Below, piece after piece: positions 1-8,024 of a stretch of DNA of 64,000 bases. The translations under genes were made by a program, and so were the position numbers. A model generated the notes under the pieces. It saw only the letters and a list, made by a program, of their open reading frames with translations. It ran no database searches and was not told the DNA's origin. The first letter of the stretch is position 1. Each line of letters starts with the position of its first letter. The stretch is from Lachnospiraceae bacterium (GTDB lineage: Bacteria; Bacillota; Clostridia; Lachnospirales; Lachnospiraceae): contig CAJSZQ010000025.1 in assembly GCA_910574185.1 (NCBI GenBank), positions 1 through 64,000 on the forward strand, given 5' to 3'.

Positions 1-100
1 ACGGGAATTTCAGTTACAAACAGGGACTTTCAGTTACAAAACAGGAATTTCAGTTACAAAACGGGACTCTTGGATTATAAATGGGATTCTCGGCTTGCTA
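1..100. repeat. Degenerate 20-bp tandem repeats
   Basis: Five head-to-tail 20-bp units are seen. Units 1-20, 21-40 and 41-60 are near-identical and end in TTTCAGTTACAAA; 61-80 and 81-100 are decayed (GGGACTC, GGGATTC starts kept). Frame 1 is open from the window edge to a TAA at 184-186, so this could be the 3' end of a gene that starts outside the window. However, a promoter for the next gene overlaps that stretch, and the translation is not one I recognise. The spacer-free layout excludes a CRISPR array. Confidence 0.75.
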
Positions 101-165
101 TTTACCATGCACATAATACCAAAAATGAGCATGGCTATTTGTTTGTTTCTAAATGCAAGAAATAC

Positions 166-194
166 TTGACATATAGAAAAGAATAAATTACTAT
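166..194 (+). promoter_or_regulatory. Sigma-A-type promoter for the 244-717 gene
   Basis: TTGACA at 166-171 and TACTAT at 189-194 are separated by 17 bp. It sits about 50 bp upstream of the next start codon. Confidence 0.6.
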
Positions 195-243
195 TTGTAT
201 AGAAGTGAAATACACTTCACAACGATATAGGAGGATATTAAAA

Positions 244-717
244 ATGGCAAAAATGACTTTAGACGAATCTGGGCGTAAGTACCTTGTGAAAATAGGCTTA
301 GAGCCTGTCGGGAACAGAGCAATCCTTGTGGAATATGCGCCAAATGATAATTTAGGGGATAAGTTGGCACATTTCTTTAGTTCGGAGCCTTATATTTTGC
401 AGATGTGCAAGAATGAGTTGGTATTGATTCCAATGCATATGCATGTTGTTGCCGGGACTGTCGCATACTATTCGTTGGAAAATAAAGTAGCGTTGCAGCT
501 ATCCTATTCTTCTGTCCAATCCGTAGAAATTACAGAGAAAGGAACCAATTATATGGTTTCAATTACGACTGATACGGATACAATATGTCTGCTGTCGCCG
601 AAAAAAGGGGTCAGCGCATTTATGGGAGCAACCGGTAGATGGCATATGAATAATATGGACGATACTCTGCAAATGCTAAAAAGTCTTCAGGCTAATGTTG
701 CTGTCGGTATAAATTAG
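244..717 (+). CDS. Hypothetical protein, 157 aa
   Basis: I do not recognise the family. The start is placed at ATG 244 because AGGAGG lies at 229-234, nine bases upstream; the longer in-frame start at 205 has no ribosome site. The protein is soluble, with no signal peptide or membrane segment. It alternates short hydrophobic strands with charged turns (AGTVAYYSLENKVALQLSYS and following), which suggests a mostly beta fold such as a small PH-like or LytTR-adjacent domain; that is a guess from texture only. It stands alone: its own promoter at 166-194 and a terminator at 780-807 make it a single-gene unit. Confidence 0.7.
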   Translation: MAKMTLDESGRKYLVKIGLEPVGNRAILVEYAPNDNLGDKLAHFFSSEPYILQMCKNELVLIPMHMHVVAGTVAYYSLENKVALQLSYSSVQSVEITEKGTNYMVSITTDTDTICLLSPKKGVSAFMGATGRWHMNNMDDTLQMLKSLQANVAVGIN

Positions 718-779
718 CAAAACTGCCAAGGAGCGACAGCAAGTGCTGCCGCCTTATTTTCTCTGCCGGAGAAAAAGAG

Positions 780-807
780 GGAAATCATAAAAAGATTTCC
801 TTTTTTT
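780..807 (+). terminator. Rho-independent terminator
   Basis: GGAAATC (780-786) pairs with GATTTCC (794-800), followed by seven T. It ends the 244-717 unit. The rest of 718-1031 shows no gene; it is AT-rich leader for the flavoprotein gene. Confidence 0.75.
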
Positions 808-1031
808 GCGTTCATTTTTTGCATTTTAGAAAAACCGTAGTATTGCTCCGCGAAAAGGGAAACAGGACACGCTTTTTGTTTGGCAGTTTTCGGTTTTCTG
901 GTGGTGCATCTGAATAGTAGCGGTAAAACATCCTTGGAAAAATATAAGAATTATGCTATTGTAATTCTGGATATTTTCAGAATATAATAAAAAGATAAAA
1001 TGAATGATTAAGGAAGAAAGGTTGTGGAGAG

Positions 1032-1649
1032 ATGAAAGTTCTGATGATTAACGGAAGTCCTCAGTCAAAGGGGAATACATATATTGCATTGCATGAGATG
1101 GAGAAGATATTTGAGCAGGAGGGAATTGAGACAGAGATTTGGCATGTTGGAAATAAGGATATCAGAGGATGTATTGGCTGCGGCGGCTGTATAGAGAAGG
1201 GAAGATGTGTATTTGATGATATTGTAAATGAGGCTGCTGCTCAGTTTGAGGCCTGTGACGGTCTGGTGGTGGGAAGTCCGGTTTATTATGCGTCAGCGAA
1301 TGCGACATTGATTGCATTTTTGACCAGGCTCTTTTACAGTACGCATTTTGATAAGACGATGAAGGTGGGCGCCAGCGTGGTCGCGGCGCGAAGGGGCGGC
1401 TTATCTTCAACCTTTGATGAATTGAATAAGTTCTTTACGATTTCTGGTATGCCGTTGGCCTCTGGCCAATATTGGAACAGTATCCATGGAAGAGCACATG
1501 GAGAAGCAGAAAAGGATTTGGAAGGATTGCAGAGTATGCGCACATTGGCGAAGAATATGGCGTTTCTTATGAAAAGTATTGCGCTTGGAAAAGAAGCCTA
1601 CGGATTACCAAAAAAGGAAGCGCCTGTAAGAACGAATTTCATTCGGTAG
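1032..1649 (+). CDS. Flavodoxin-fold iron-sulfur flavoprotein / NADPH-dependent FMN reductase
   Basis: A 205-aa protein of the NADPH-dependent FMN reductase/iron-sulfur flavoprotein superfamily. The N-terminal phosphate-binding loop for FMN is GSPQSKGNT (residues 8-16). A compact cysteine cluster, Cys47-x2-Cys50-x2-Cys53-x5-Cys59, matches the spacing known from archaeal Isf proteins that hold a [4Fe-4S] cluster. The GSPVYYAS segment is the second flavin loop. These cytoplasmic proteins pass electrons between ferredoxin-type donors and oxidants such as oxygen species or quinones; the physiological partner here is unknown. A purine-rich ribosome site (GGAAGAAAGG) precedes the ATG. The gene is monocistronic, with the TPP riboswitch transcript starting downstream. 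Confidence 0.88.
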   Translation: MKVLMINGSPQSKGNTYIALHEMEKIFEQEGIETEIWHVGNKDIRGCIGCGGCIEKGRCVFDDIVNEAAAQFEACDGLVVGSPVYYASANATLIAFLTRLFYSTHFDKTMKVGASVVAARRGGLSSTFDELNKFFTISGMPLASGQYWNSIHGRAHGEAEKDLEGLQSMRTLAKNMAFLMKSIALGKEAYGLPKKEAPVRTNFIR

Positions 1650-1673
1650 CAGCCAATGAACCTGAGTAGCCGG

Positions 1674-1754
1674 GATCCGCCCCTTTGCCGTAGGCAAACT
1701 TTAAAATGGGCGGATTTTGTAACAGTGAAGCCGGAAGGCTGGACTGTTACAAAA
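1674..1754 (+). other. Pair of adjacent hairpins after the flavoprotein gene
   Basis: Hairpin one pairs GATCCGCCC (from 1674) with GGGCGGAT (to 1715) around an inner TTTGCC/GGCAAA. Hairpin two pairs TTTTGTAACAGT (1715-1726) with ACTGTTACAAAA (1743-1754), with an inner GCC/GGC. Hairpin two could act as a terminator on either strand, though the T-run is short. Confidence 0.55.
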
Positions 1755-1779
1755 CTGCAGAAAATTATAAAGAGAAATC

Positions 1780-1808
1780 TTGTAAATATCCGGGAAAGGG
1801 TCTATAAT
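1780..1808 (+). promoter_or_regulatory. Promoter of the TPP riboswitch-thiC transcript
   Basis: TTGTAA (1780-1785), a 17-bp spacer and TATAAT (1803-1808). Transcription would begin around 1815, just ahead of the riboswitch. Confidence 0.8.
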
Positions 1809-1831
1809 GTATTTGTTCAATTTAATATTGT

Positions 1832-1921
1832 TACTGGGGAGCTGGTAAAATAGCCGGCTGAGAGGAAGCTGATTTGTTTCGACCCATAACCTGATTTGGA
1901 TAATGCCAACGTAGGGAGAAT
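1832..1921 (+). promoter_or_regulatory. TPP (thiamine pyrophosphate) riboswitch
   Basis: The THI-box hallmarks are present in order: GGGGAGC near 1836, GGCTGAGAGGAAGC near 1857, GACCC near 1881, ACCTGATTTGGATAATGCC near 1889 and GTAGGGA at the 3' end. The element binds thiamine pyrophosphate in the nascent RNA. A terminator follows at 1952-1980, so the likely mode is premature termination of thiC when thiamine pyrophosphate is plentiful. Confidence 0.96.
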
Positions 1922-1951
1922 GTTAAGCAGCAGTGTTTGCGTATGATTTTA

Positions 1952-1980
1952 AGAGGTGCCCTTAGGAGCATCTCTTTTTT
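1952..1980 (+). terminator. Expression-platform terminator of the TPP riboswitch
   Basis: AGAGGTGC (1952-1959) pairs with GCATCTCT (1968-1975), followed by a T-run. It lies about 30 bases after the aptamer and about 160 bases before thiC, as expected for transcriptional control. Confidence 0.85.
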
Positions 1981-2012
1981 ATGATATAGGAAATTTCGTT
2001 TCCTATATCATA
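1980..2012. repeat. Perfect 14-bp inverted repeat with 5-base loop
   Basis: TATGATATAGGAAA (1980-1993) and TTTCCTATATCATA (1999-2012) flank TTTCG. It follows the riboswitch terminator directly. The word CCGCGTTACAG follows at 2020-2030. A similar arrangement recurs at 17122-17192. Confidence 0.8.
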
Positions 2013-2141
2013 AAAACCTCCGCGTTACAGAGATATTATCCAGATATAAGCGCCATTTTTATCGCTATAGAAAATGCTGCGATAATCGTTCGCTTGAAAA
2101 GAGCGGGAAGAGTATCAGATGAAAAGGAGGAGGTATAATCA

Positions 2142-3452
2142 ATGAGAAATTATACAACACAGATGGACGCGGCAAGAAAAGGAATCGTAACGCCAGAGAT
2201 TGAGACGGTTGCGAAGAAGGAACATATGACAGTCGGGACGCTGACGAAACTGGTTGCAGAGGGAAAAGCTGCCATATGCGCCAATAAGAACCATCTTTGT
2301 CTGGAGCCGGAAGGAATCGGCAGTATGCTGCGGACTAAGATTAATGTGAATCTGGGAGTGTCCAGAGATTGTAAGGATTACAATATTGAGATGGAAAAGG
2401 TGATGAGTGCGGTGAATTTAGGCGCGGAATCGATTATGGATCTTTCCAGTCATGGGGATACGAGGCCGTTTCGCAGGAAACTGACGGAGGAATGTCCGGC
2501 TATGATTGGTACGGTGCCGGTTTATGACAGTGTGATTCATTACCAGAGAGATTTGTCTGAATTGACGGCAAAGGATTTTTTGGATGTGATTCGTCTGCAC
2601 GCCGAGGATGGCGTGGATTTCGTAACGTTACATTGCGGTATTACGAAAAAGACGATTGAACAGATTAAAAAGCATAAACGCAAAATGAATATTGTCAGCC
2701 GGGGAGGAAGCCTTATATTTGCCTGGATGAGTATGACTGGGGAAGAGAATCCGTTCTATGAGTATTACGATGAAATTTTGGATATCTGTGAGGAATATGA
2801 CGTGACGATTTCTTTGGGAGACGCCTGTCGTCCGGGGTGTCTGGCAGACGCCACAGATGTTTGCCAGCTTGAAGAGCTGGTACGTCTGGGAGAACTGACG
2901 AAGCGAGCATGGGAGCACAACGTTCAGGTGATGGTGGAGGGACCGGGGCATGTGCCTCTTGATCAGGTTGCCGCTAACATGAAGGTTCAGCAGACGATTT
3001 GTCTGGGGGCTCCTTTTTATGTGCTGGGGCCGCTGGTGACGGATATTGCACCGGGATATGACCATATTACCAGCGCAATCGGAGGAGCAGTGGCTGCCAT
3101 GAACGGGGCGGCGTTTCTGTGTTATGTTACGCCGGCGGAACATCTTGCATTGCCGAATGTGGAAGATGTGAAACAGGGAATTATCGCGTCTAAAATTGCG
3201 GCTCATGCGGCGGATATTGCCAAAGGGATTCCGGGCGCTAGAAATATGGACGACCGTATGGCCGAAGCCCGCCGGAATTTAGATTGGGACGCACAGTTTG
3301 AATGTGCTCTGGATTCGGAGACGGCAAAAGCTGTTCGCGACAGCCGGAGCCCGGAAGACGACCACAGCGACACCTGCAGCATGTGCGGGAAATTCTGTGC
3401 GGTTCGGAGTATGAATAAGGCTTTGGCGGGGGAGTATATTGATATTTTGTAG
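2142..3452 (+). CDS. thiC: Phosphomethylpyrimidine synthase ThiC
   Basis: A 436-aa radical-SAM enzyme that rearranges aminoimidazole ribotide to hydroxymethylpyrimidine phosphate, the pyrimidine half of thiamine. It is the short clostridial form, lacking the long N-terminal domain of enterobacterial ThiC. The C-terminal cluster-binding motif is Cys412-x2-Cys415-x3-Cys419, one residue shorter than the CX2CX4C usually quoted. AAGGAGGAGG precedes the ATG. The TPP riboswitch upstream supports a thiamine role; the paralogous benzimidazole synthase BzaF is the main alternative but would not normally sit behind this riboswitch. No other thiamine-specific synthesis gene follows; thiI and a cysteine desulfurase lie 18 kb away. 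Confidence 0.94.
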   Translation: MRNYTTQMDAARKGIVTPEIETVAKKEHMTVGTLTKLVAEGKAAICANKNHLCLEPEGIGSMLRTKINVNLGVSRDCKDYNIEMEKVMSAVNLGAESIMDLSSHGDTRPFRRKLTEECPAMIGTVPVYDSVIHYQRDLSELTAKDFLDVIRLHAEDGVDFVTLHCGITKKTIEQIKKHKRKMNIVSRGGSLIFAWMSMTGEENPFYEYYDEILDICEEYDVTISLGDACRPGCLADATDVCQLEELVRLGELTKRAWEHNVQVMVEGPGHVPLDQVAANMKVQQTICLGAPFYVLGPLVTDIAPGYDHITSAIGGAVAAMNGAAFLCYVTPAEHLALPNVEDVKQGIIASKIAAHAADIAKGIPGARNMDDRMAEARRNLDWDAQFECALDSETAKAVRDSRSPEDDHSDTCSMCGKFCAVRSMNKALAGEYIDIL

Positions 3453-3515
3453 AATATAAAATGTAGAAAAAGGTATATGAAAAACAGGAAAGCGAAATAT
3501 ATTTTAGGAACGGAG

Positions 3516-3555
3516 GCAACAGCCTGGGCTGAATGTGTTCAGCCCAAGTTGTTGC
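3516..3555. terminator. Hairpin between convergent thiC and cstA
   Basis: TGGGCTGAA (3525-3533) pairs with TTCAGCCCA (3538-3546) around TGTG, extended outward by GCAAC/GTTGC. It lacks a clear T-run on either strand, so a shared terminator role is likely but not certain. Confidence 0.5.
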
Positions 3556-3608
3556 AACTACACTTTAAATTCGTATGGTATGGCGGATATCCGGCCTGTT
3601 TATGCAAT

Positions 3609-5336
3609 CTACCTGTTCTGTTTTGTCATTGTTTTGACGCCGTCGACTGCAAGAATCACAGCTAGAACAATCAGAAGCGCAGCGATTACAGCGCGGATAA
3701 CGCACCATGTCATGCCTGTGCCCCCGGCTGCGATTCCCACAAAGTTTGCTTTCAGTGTGAAACACAGGGAAGTAATGGTTACTATCAGCATAAATACCAT
3801 TGGGATATAGAACATTTTGTTATTTCTTCCGGCTTTGCCAAGCCAGGTGGCAACTGCCAGAAGACCAAGAGCAGCAAGAAGCTGATTTGCCGCGCCAAAC
3901 AGCGGCCATACATTGGCATATCCAGTCAGTCCAAGAGCGATTCCCAGCGATACGGTTATAATGGTCGCAACCAACGGGTTGGTAAGAATTTTTTTGTAGC
4001 CTTCTGCATCTTCAATTGACTGCCCCTGGTCAAGCCAGAACTCCTGGAACATATAACGTGCAAGCCGGGTAGCGGTATCCAGAGAGGTCAGACAGAAAGC
4101 GGATACGGTAAGTACCAGCAGAGAGTATGCAACCTGGCTTGTTCCCGCAAGTCCCGGAATGGAACTCACCATTCTGGAGATACCGGATGCAAATACGACG
4201 GTAGGAGTTACCGTCTGACCGGCAGCGTATTCAGACCAGACGTAGCCGACCGCGCACAGAGAAATAATTGCCAGCGCGCATTCAATTAACATGCCGCCGT
4301 AAGCGATGGGACGCGCGTCGAGCTCGTTATTTAACTGTTTTGCGGTCGTACCGGAACCAACCAGCGAGTGGAAGCCGGAAATGGCTCCGCAGGCAATGGT
4401 GACAAACAGGGCAGGGAACATGTAGCCTAAGGAAGTGCCGGTAGGCGCCAGTGTGTCCTGAAAGCCGGTAAATGCAGGAATATCCATCTGCGAGCCGCCT
4501 GCAATACCGCCGCCAATTATGCCCACAACTGCTACAATCATCATAAAATAAAGCAGGAAGGAGCTTAAGTAATCCCTGGGCTGTAAAAGAATCCAGACTG
4601 GCGTAACAGAGGCAATTGTAATATAAATACCTACGATAATCATCCATGTTGTATTGCTAAGATAAATAGGATGCCAGTTCAGGCCGATTGCCATACACAG
4701 AATAATGGCGGCCACACCGATAATCGTAGAGACGCCCAGCCCCATATTCTTCCGGTATACAAAGAATCCAAACACAACTGCGATGACGATAAACATGATA
4801 GAAATCATGGCGGTTGTAGCATTAGAAGCGCTTGCCGCCATATCTACGGCGCCGCTTTCGTCAAAAGTAGCCATGAATGTGTTTGCAACAATAGAAGCAA
4901 ATGCAGCCACAACCAGAATCAGAGTCAGGTAGGAGAAGATGATAAATAATTTCTTCGCCTTAGTTCCCATAGTTGTTGCGATAACTTCGCCGATGGACTG
5001 CCCCTTATTTCGGATAGAGGCAAATAATGCGCCAAAGTCATGAACGGCTCCGAAAAATATGCCGCCGATTAAAATCCATAAAAGCACCGGAACCCAGCCG
5101 AATACCGCCGCCTGAATCGGTCCGTTAATTGGTCCCGCTCCTGCGATGGATGAAAAATGGTGTCCCATCAGAACCGGCGCTTTAGCCGGAACATAGTCCA
5201 CGCCGTCCTGTTCTGTGTGGGAAGGCGTTTCTTTTGCAGGGTCGATGCCCCACTGGTTTGCAAGCCATTTGCCATATGTAACATAGGCGATGGCAAGGAT
5301 TGCAATGCCGATAATAAGTACTGCAATACTGTTCAT
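3609..5336 (-). CDS. cstA: Carbon starvation protein CstA family transporter
   Basis: A 575-aa polytopic membrane protein of the CstA/BtsT family. Members import peptides or pyruvate, often during nutrient limitation. Family signatures are the N-terminal helix followed by GKWLANQWGI, the GHHFSSIAGAGPINGP segment (about residues 58-73), the HDFGALFASIRNKGQS loop and a long run of hydrophobic helices. AGGAGGAATGAACT precedes the start. The upstream gene at 5376-6035 on the same strand is only 39 bp away, so both are probably one transcript. Substrate cannot be told from sequence. Confidence 0.94.
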   Translation of the reverse strand: MNSIAVLIIGIAILAIAYVTYGKWLANQWGIDPAKETPSHTEQDGVDYVPAKAPVLMGHHFSSIAGAGPINGPIQAAVFGWVPVLLWILIGGIFFGAVHDFGALFASIRNKGQSIGEVIATTMGTKAKKLFIIFSYLTLILVVAAFASIVANTFMATFDESGAVDMAASASNATTAMISIMFIVIAVVFGFFVYRKNMGLGVSTIIGVAAIILCMAIGLNWHPIYLSNTTWMIIVGIYITIASVTPVWILLQPRDYLSSFLLYFMMIVAVVGIIGGGIAGGSQMDIPAFTGFQDTLAPTGTSLGYMFPALFVTIACGAISGFHSLVGSGTTAKQLNNELDARPIAYGGMLIECALAIISLCAVGYVWSEYAAGQTVTPTVVFASGISRMVSSIPGLAGTSQVAYSLLVLTVSAFCLTSLDTATRLARYMFQEFWLDQGQSIEDAEGYKKILTNPLVATIITVSLGIALGLTGYANVWPLFGAANQLLAALGLLAVATWLGKAGRNNKMFYIPMVFMLIVTITSLCFTLKANFVGIAAGGTGMTWCVIRAVIAALLIVLAVILAVDGVKTMTKQNR

Positions 5337-5375
5337 AGTTCATTCCTCCTCATTCTCTTTTGATAGTTTCTATTG

Positions 5376-6035
5376 CTAAACAGGTCTGATAAATCCGGCC
5401 TTGTTATAGCCCTTCACCAGTTCTTTTGCCGCCGGATTTCCGAAGAGATTCCGGTTTTTTATGTCGAATATAAGAAGCCTTGCTTCGGTATATCCCCGGA
5501 TGCCAAGGAGATAGTTTTTGAAGTATTTATATTTCTGTATTTCTTTTTTCATGTGATGCGTAACGCCGCTTTCACAGATAAAAATCCCCGTTATAAAGGT
5601 GTACATATGGTCTTTTTCAGGATATTTTCTTCCTCTGCGGATAAGTTCAGGTTCAATAAAATCAACGATATGTTTGTGAAACATGGTCAGATCGTCCCTG
5701 CTTATATTGTTTATACAACGAAAAAACGTATGCTCGAAACAATTCGCCCGCCATAGCTCTGCTTTTTTGATAAGGACATATCTGGCGCTGGTTGCATTGA
5801 AACCTGCATACGCGTCATAGACATCCCCATTGATATCGAAGGGTTTTGCTATATCGTAACTGGATTGATATGAATCAAGCAGTTGCTCTAATAGTTTGAT
5901 TCCTGTCATATGTAATTGTCTCCCTCTTGTCACTGTGTCGTGATAAAGTGTTAAAAATTCTTTTTTATCATACTCCCTGTAAAAGCAGAATGCAAGTATT
6001 TTTAGAGCGCACTCTGTAATTTTGTCAGATTTCAT
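5376..6035 (-). CDS. Hypothetical protein upstream of cstA, 219 aa
   Basis: I do not recognise the family. The protein is charged and soluble, rich in aromatic residues and likely alpha-helical, with no signal peptide. The start is uncertain: the 6035 start has no good ribosome site, while an internal ATG at 5909 is preceded by GAGGGAGA. The upstream 42 residues look protein-like, so the long form is kept. Its tight spacing to cstA suggests a linked role, possibly regulatory, but no DNA-binding motif is evident. Confidence 0.7.
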   Translation of the reverse strand: MKSDKITECALKILAFCFYREYDKKEFLTLYHDTVTRGRQLHMTGIKLLEQLLDSYQSSYDIAKPFDINGDVYDAYAGFNATSARYVLIKKAELWRANCFEHTFFRCINNISRDDLTMFHKHIVDFIEPELIRRGRKYPEKDHMYTFITGIFICESGVTHHMKKEIQKYKYFKNYLLGIRGYTEARLLIFDIKNRNLFGNPAAKELVKGYNKAGFIRPV

Positions 6036-6344
6036 AAAAGGAATGGTGATGAAAGGATGAAATATAATATATTTTCTAAATTAGAACCGGCGTCATTAAT
6101 TTAAGCCGCGAAAGTCTTTTTCCATAATCAGAATAAACTGAACTATACGGATTATATAATGTGATTCAATTTGTATCCGGTAGGTGTATGAACAGTAGTA
6201 CAAAGCCGACGTTCGGCAGGCAGAGCAAAAATATTAGAACTGACAATCCGGGAAGATTGTGGTATGATACTACTGTAATTATGGAAGATATATCAACAGA
6301 TTAATAATTTAAATGTGTAATTTTGGAATGGATGGAGGAAGAAA
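6036..6344. promoter_or_regulatory. Divergent intergenic region with plus-strand promoter
   Basis: A plus-strand promoter for the 6345 gene is visible: CTGACA (6240-6245), 17 bp, TATGAT (6263-6268). A small hairpin, GCCGA-CGT-TCGGC, lies at 6205-6217. No further gene is seen; the cstA-side promoter is not obvious. Confidence 0.6.
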
Positions 6345-6635
6345 ATGGGGGCAATTGATTTTGTATTGACAGCGGGATGTCTGATTGTTGGAATCCTTAT
6401 GCTGTTGGGGAAAGGCGATAAGTTACTGGAGGATAAAAATGCGCCGGACCGCTATAAAGAATATGATATGAAAAAGGCTCAGAAGGGATATGGAGTAGCA
6501 TTTCTAATCATTGGAGCGGCGTCGGTTGTCAGTCATAAGATAAATACTCAGGCAGGATTTGGCATTTATCTTATCATTGTGGTTCTGGCATTATCTGGAA
6601 GCGTTTTTTATATGAAAAAGTATTGCGGGAAGTAG
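6345..6635 (+). CDS. Small membrane protein, DUF3784-like, 96 aa
   Basis: Three hydrophobic segments (about residues 4-22, 49-66 and 72-90) are separated by a charged cytoplasmic-type loop rich in Asp and Lys. The size and layout resemble DUF3784-type small membrane proteins of Clostridia, whose function is not known. GGAGGAAG precedes the ATG. It has its own promoter at 6240-6268 and shares a bidirectional terminator with the convergent ATP-grasp gene, so it is a single-gene unit. Confidence 0.75.
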   Translation: MGAIDFVLTAGCLIVGILMLLGKGDKLLEDKNAPDRYKEYDMKKAQKGYGVAFLIIGAASVVSHKINTQAGFGIYLIIVVLALSGSVFYMKKYCGK

Positions 6636-6677
6636 GACGGGTGGTTGTATGTTATGTACAAGTTTAGAAGAATGGAT

Positions 6678-6722
6678 AAAAGAGCTTGCCGAAAGAAAAG
6701 AATCTTCTGGCAAAGCTCTTTT
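6678..6722. terminator. Bidirectional terminator
   Basis: AAAGAGCTTGCC (about 6679-6690) pairs with GGCAAAGCTCTTTT (6709-6722). It has A-runs and T-runs on both sides and serves the 6345 gene on plus and the ATP-grasp gene on minus. Confidence 0.8.
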
Positions 6723-6735
6723 GTGCTGTCTTTGT

Positions 6736-7968
6736 TTAAGCGGATTGTTTGTTTTTCGTCGGCGTTTTGGAGTTTTTTTTACATTCTAGTACATGGTTGT
6801 AGAAATTATTCATTTCTTTTTCAGTATCAAAAACCGCCACATACATCTGATTACCCATGGCGCCGGAAAGTGCGTCAGGAATCCGTTCGACCATTTTTAG
6901 ATGTTCTCTGTAATTTTTTATAATATCTTCATGCGTCATGACAAAATTTTTGCCGTCTCTAAGACCCGCATAGGCGCAGAATTTATCGTCTCCGCTTTGT
7001 ACGGTGGATTTATCAAAAGCTATCATATCCGCCCAGATTTTATATACGTTGGTGCTGTGGCCGAAATTAATCATATCGGGGGTGAATCCGCCGCATGGTC
7101 GCATGTTAACTTCCAGGGCTACGATCTCTCCCTTTTTACCCATTCCTGGATGGTCGCTTAAGAGACGGAAAAACTCAAAGTGGATGAACCGGCTTTTTAC
7201 TCCGAAGCTTTTCGCTGCGGCACGTCCGGCTTTGCGCGTATCCTCCGGCAAGTCTTTTACAATGTAATAAATGGAATTGTCGGCGTTATTCACTATATCC
7301 ATAATGGAATTCGGCGTTACATTTCCGGTTTCAAAAATTGGTTCTCCATGGGAATCAATGATAGCGTCATAGGAGTTTACTGCGGCGTCAATGTATTCCT
7401 CGAGAATATAGGTAACGTCTGGCGCTTTGCTTTGAAAAAATGCAGTCAGTTCTTTGTCGCTGCTGATTCTGTGTGTATCGGAAGCGCCAACGCCATTGTC
7501 CGGCTTTGCAATAATGGGATAGCCGACTTTTTTTGTAAAAGCCTTCCATTCTTTTAAATCTGCTGCAATGGTGTAACGCGCGGTAGAAATGCCTGCTTTT
7601 TCATAGTAGGATTTCATTTTCGATTTGAATTTAATCCTCGGGATATCTTTTGTCTGGAATCCGCTTTGAATATTAAAGTCGCTGCGCAGTTTTGCGTTTT
7701 GCTCCAGCCAGTACTCGTTGTTGGATTCCAGCCAGTCAACACGTCCATATTTGTGAATAAAGAAAGCTACGGCCCGGTATACGCTCTCATAATTTTCCAG
7801 ATTGTCGACTCTGTAATATTCGTTTAAGCTGTTTTTTAATTCATAGCTTAGTTCGTCGTAAGGCTGGTCGCCGATTCCCAGAACATTAAGCCCGTTGTTT
7901 TTTAGCTCTTTGCAGAATAACCAGTAATTGGTGGGGAAGTTCGGGGAAATAAAGATAAAATTTTTCAT
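6736..7968 (-). CDS. ATP-grasp domain carboxylate-amine ligase-like protein
   Basis: A 410-aa protein with an N-terminal Rossmann-like half and a central ATP-grasp fold. The ATP-lysine region is GYPIIAKPDNGVGASDTHRI (about residues 148-167), the hinge is ILEEYIDAAVNSYDA, and the metal-binding end is ALEVNMRPCGGFTPDMIN. ATP-grasp ligases join a carboxylate to an amine through an acyl phosphate. The substrate is unknown. It is the last gene of a minus-strand cluster with two predicted esterases (8025-8783 and 8930-9697). A ligase with two hydrolases suggests making and breaking, or exporting, a small amide or ester compound; that is inference. Confidence 0.85.
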   Translation of the reverse strand: MKNFIFISPNFPTNYWLFCKELKNNGLNVLGIGDQPYDELSYELKNSLNEYYRVDNLENYESVYRAVAFFIHKYGRVDWLESNNEYWLEQNAKLRSDFNIQSGFQTKDIPRIKFKSKMKSYYEKAGISTARYTIAADLKEWKAFTKKVGYPIIAKPDNGVGASDTHRISSDKELTAFFQSKAPDVTYILEEYIDAAVNSYDAIIDSHGEPIFETGNVTPNSIMDIVNNADNSIYYIVKDLPEDTRKAGRAAAKSFGVKSRFIHFEFFRLLSDHPGMGKKGEIVALEVNMRPCGGFTPDMINFGHSTNVYKIWADMIAFDKSTVQSGDDKFCAYAGLRDGKNFVMTHEDIIKNYREHLKMVERIPDALSGAMGNQMYVAVFDTEKEMNNFYNHVLECKKNSKTPTKNKQSA

Positions 7969-8024
7969 AATAAACTCCTTTGTATGCTTTTATGTTTTTT
8001 GTAAAGGTGTAATTATCCGTGTTG

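Noticed and set aside
1656..1853. 65-codon open frame upstream of thiC
   Set aside because: It overlaps two hairpins, the riboswitch promoter and the riboswitch 5' end.
2142..3452. BzaF (hydroxybenzimidazole synthase) instead of ThiC
   Set aside because: The TPP riboswitch directly upstream favours thiamine synthesis, and no other bza or cobalamin gene is nearby.
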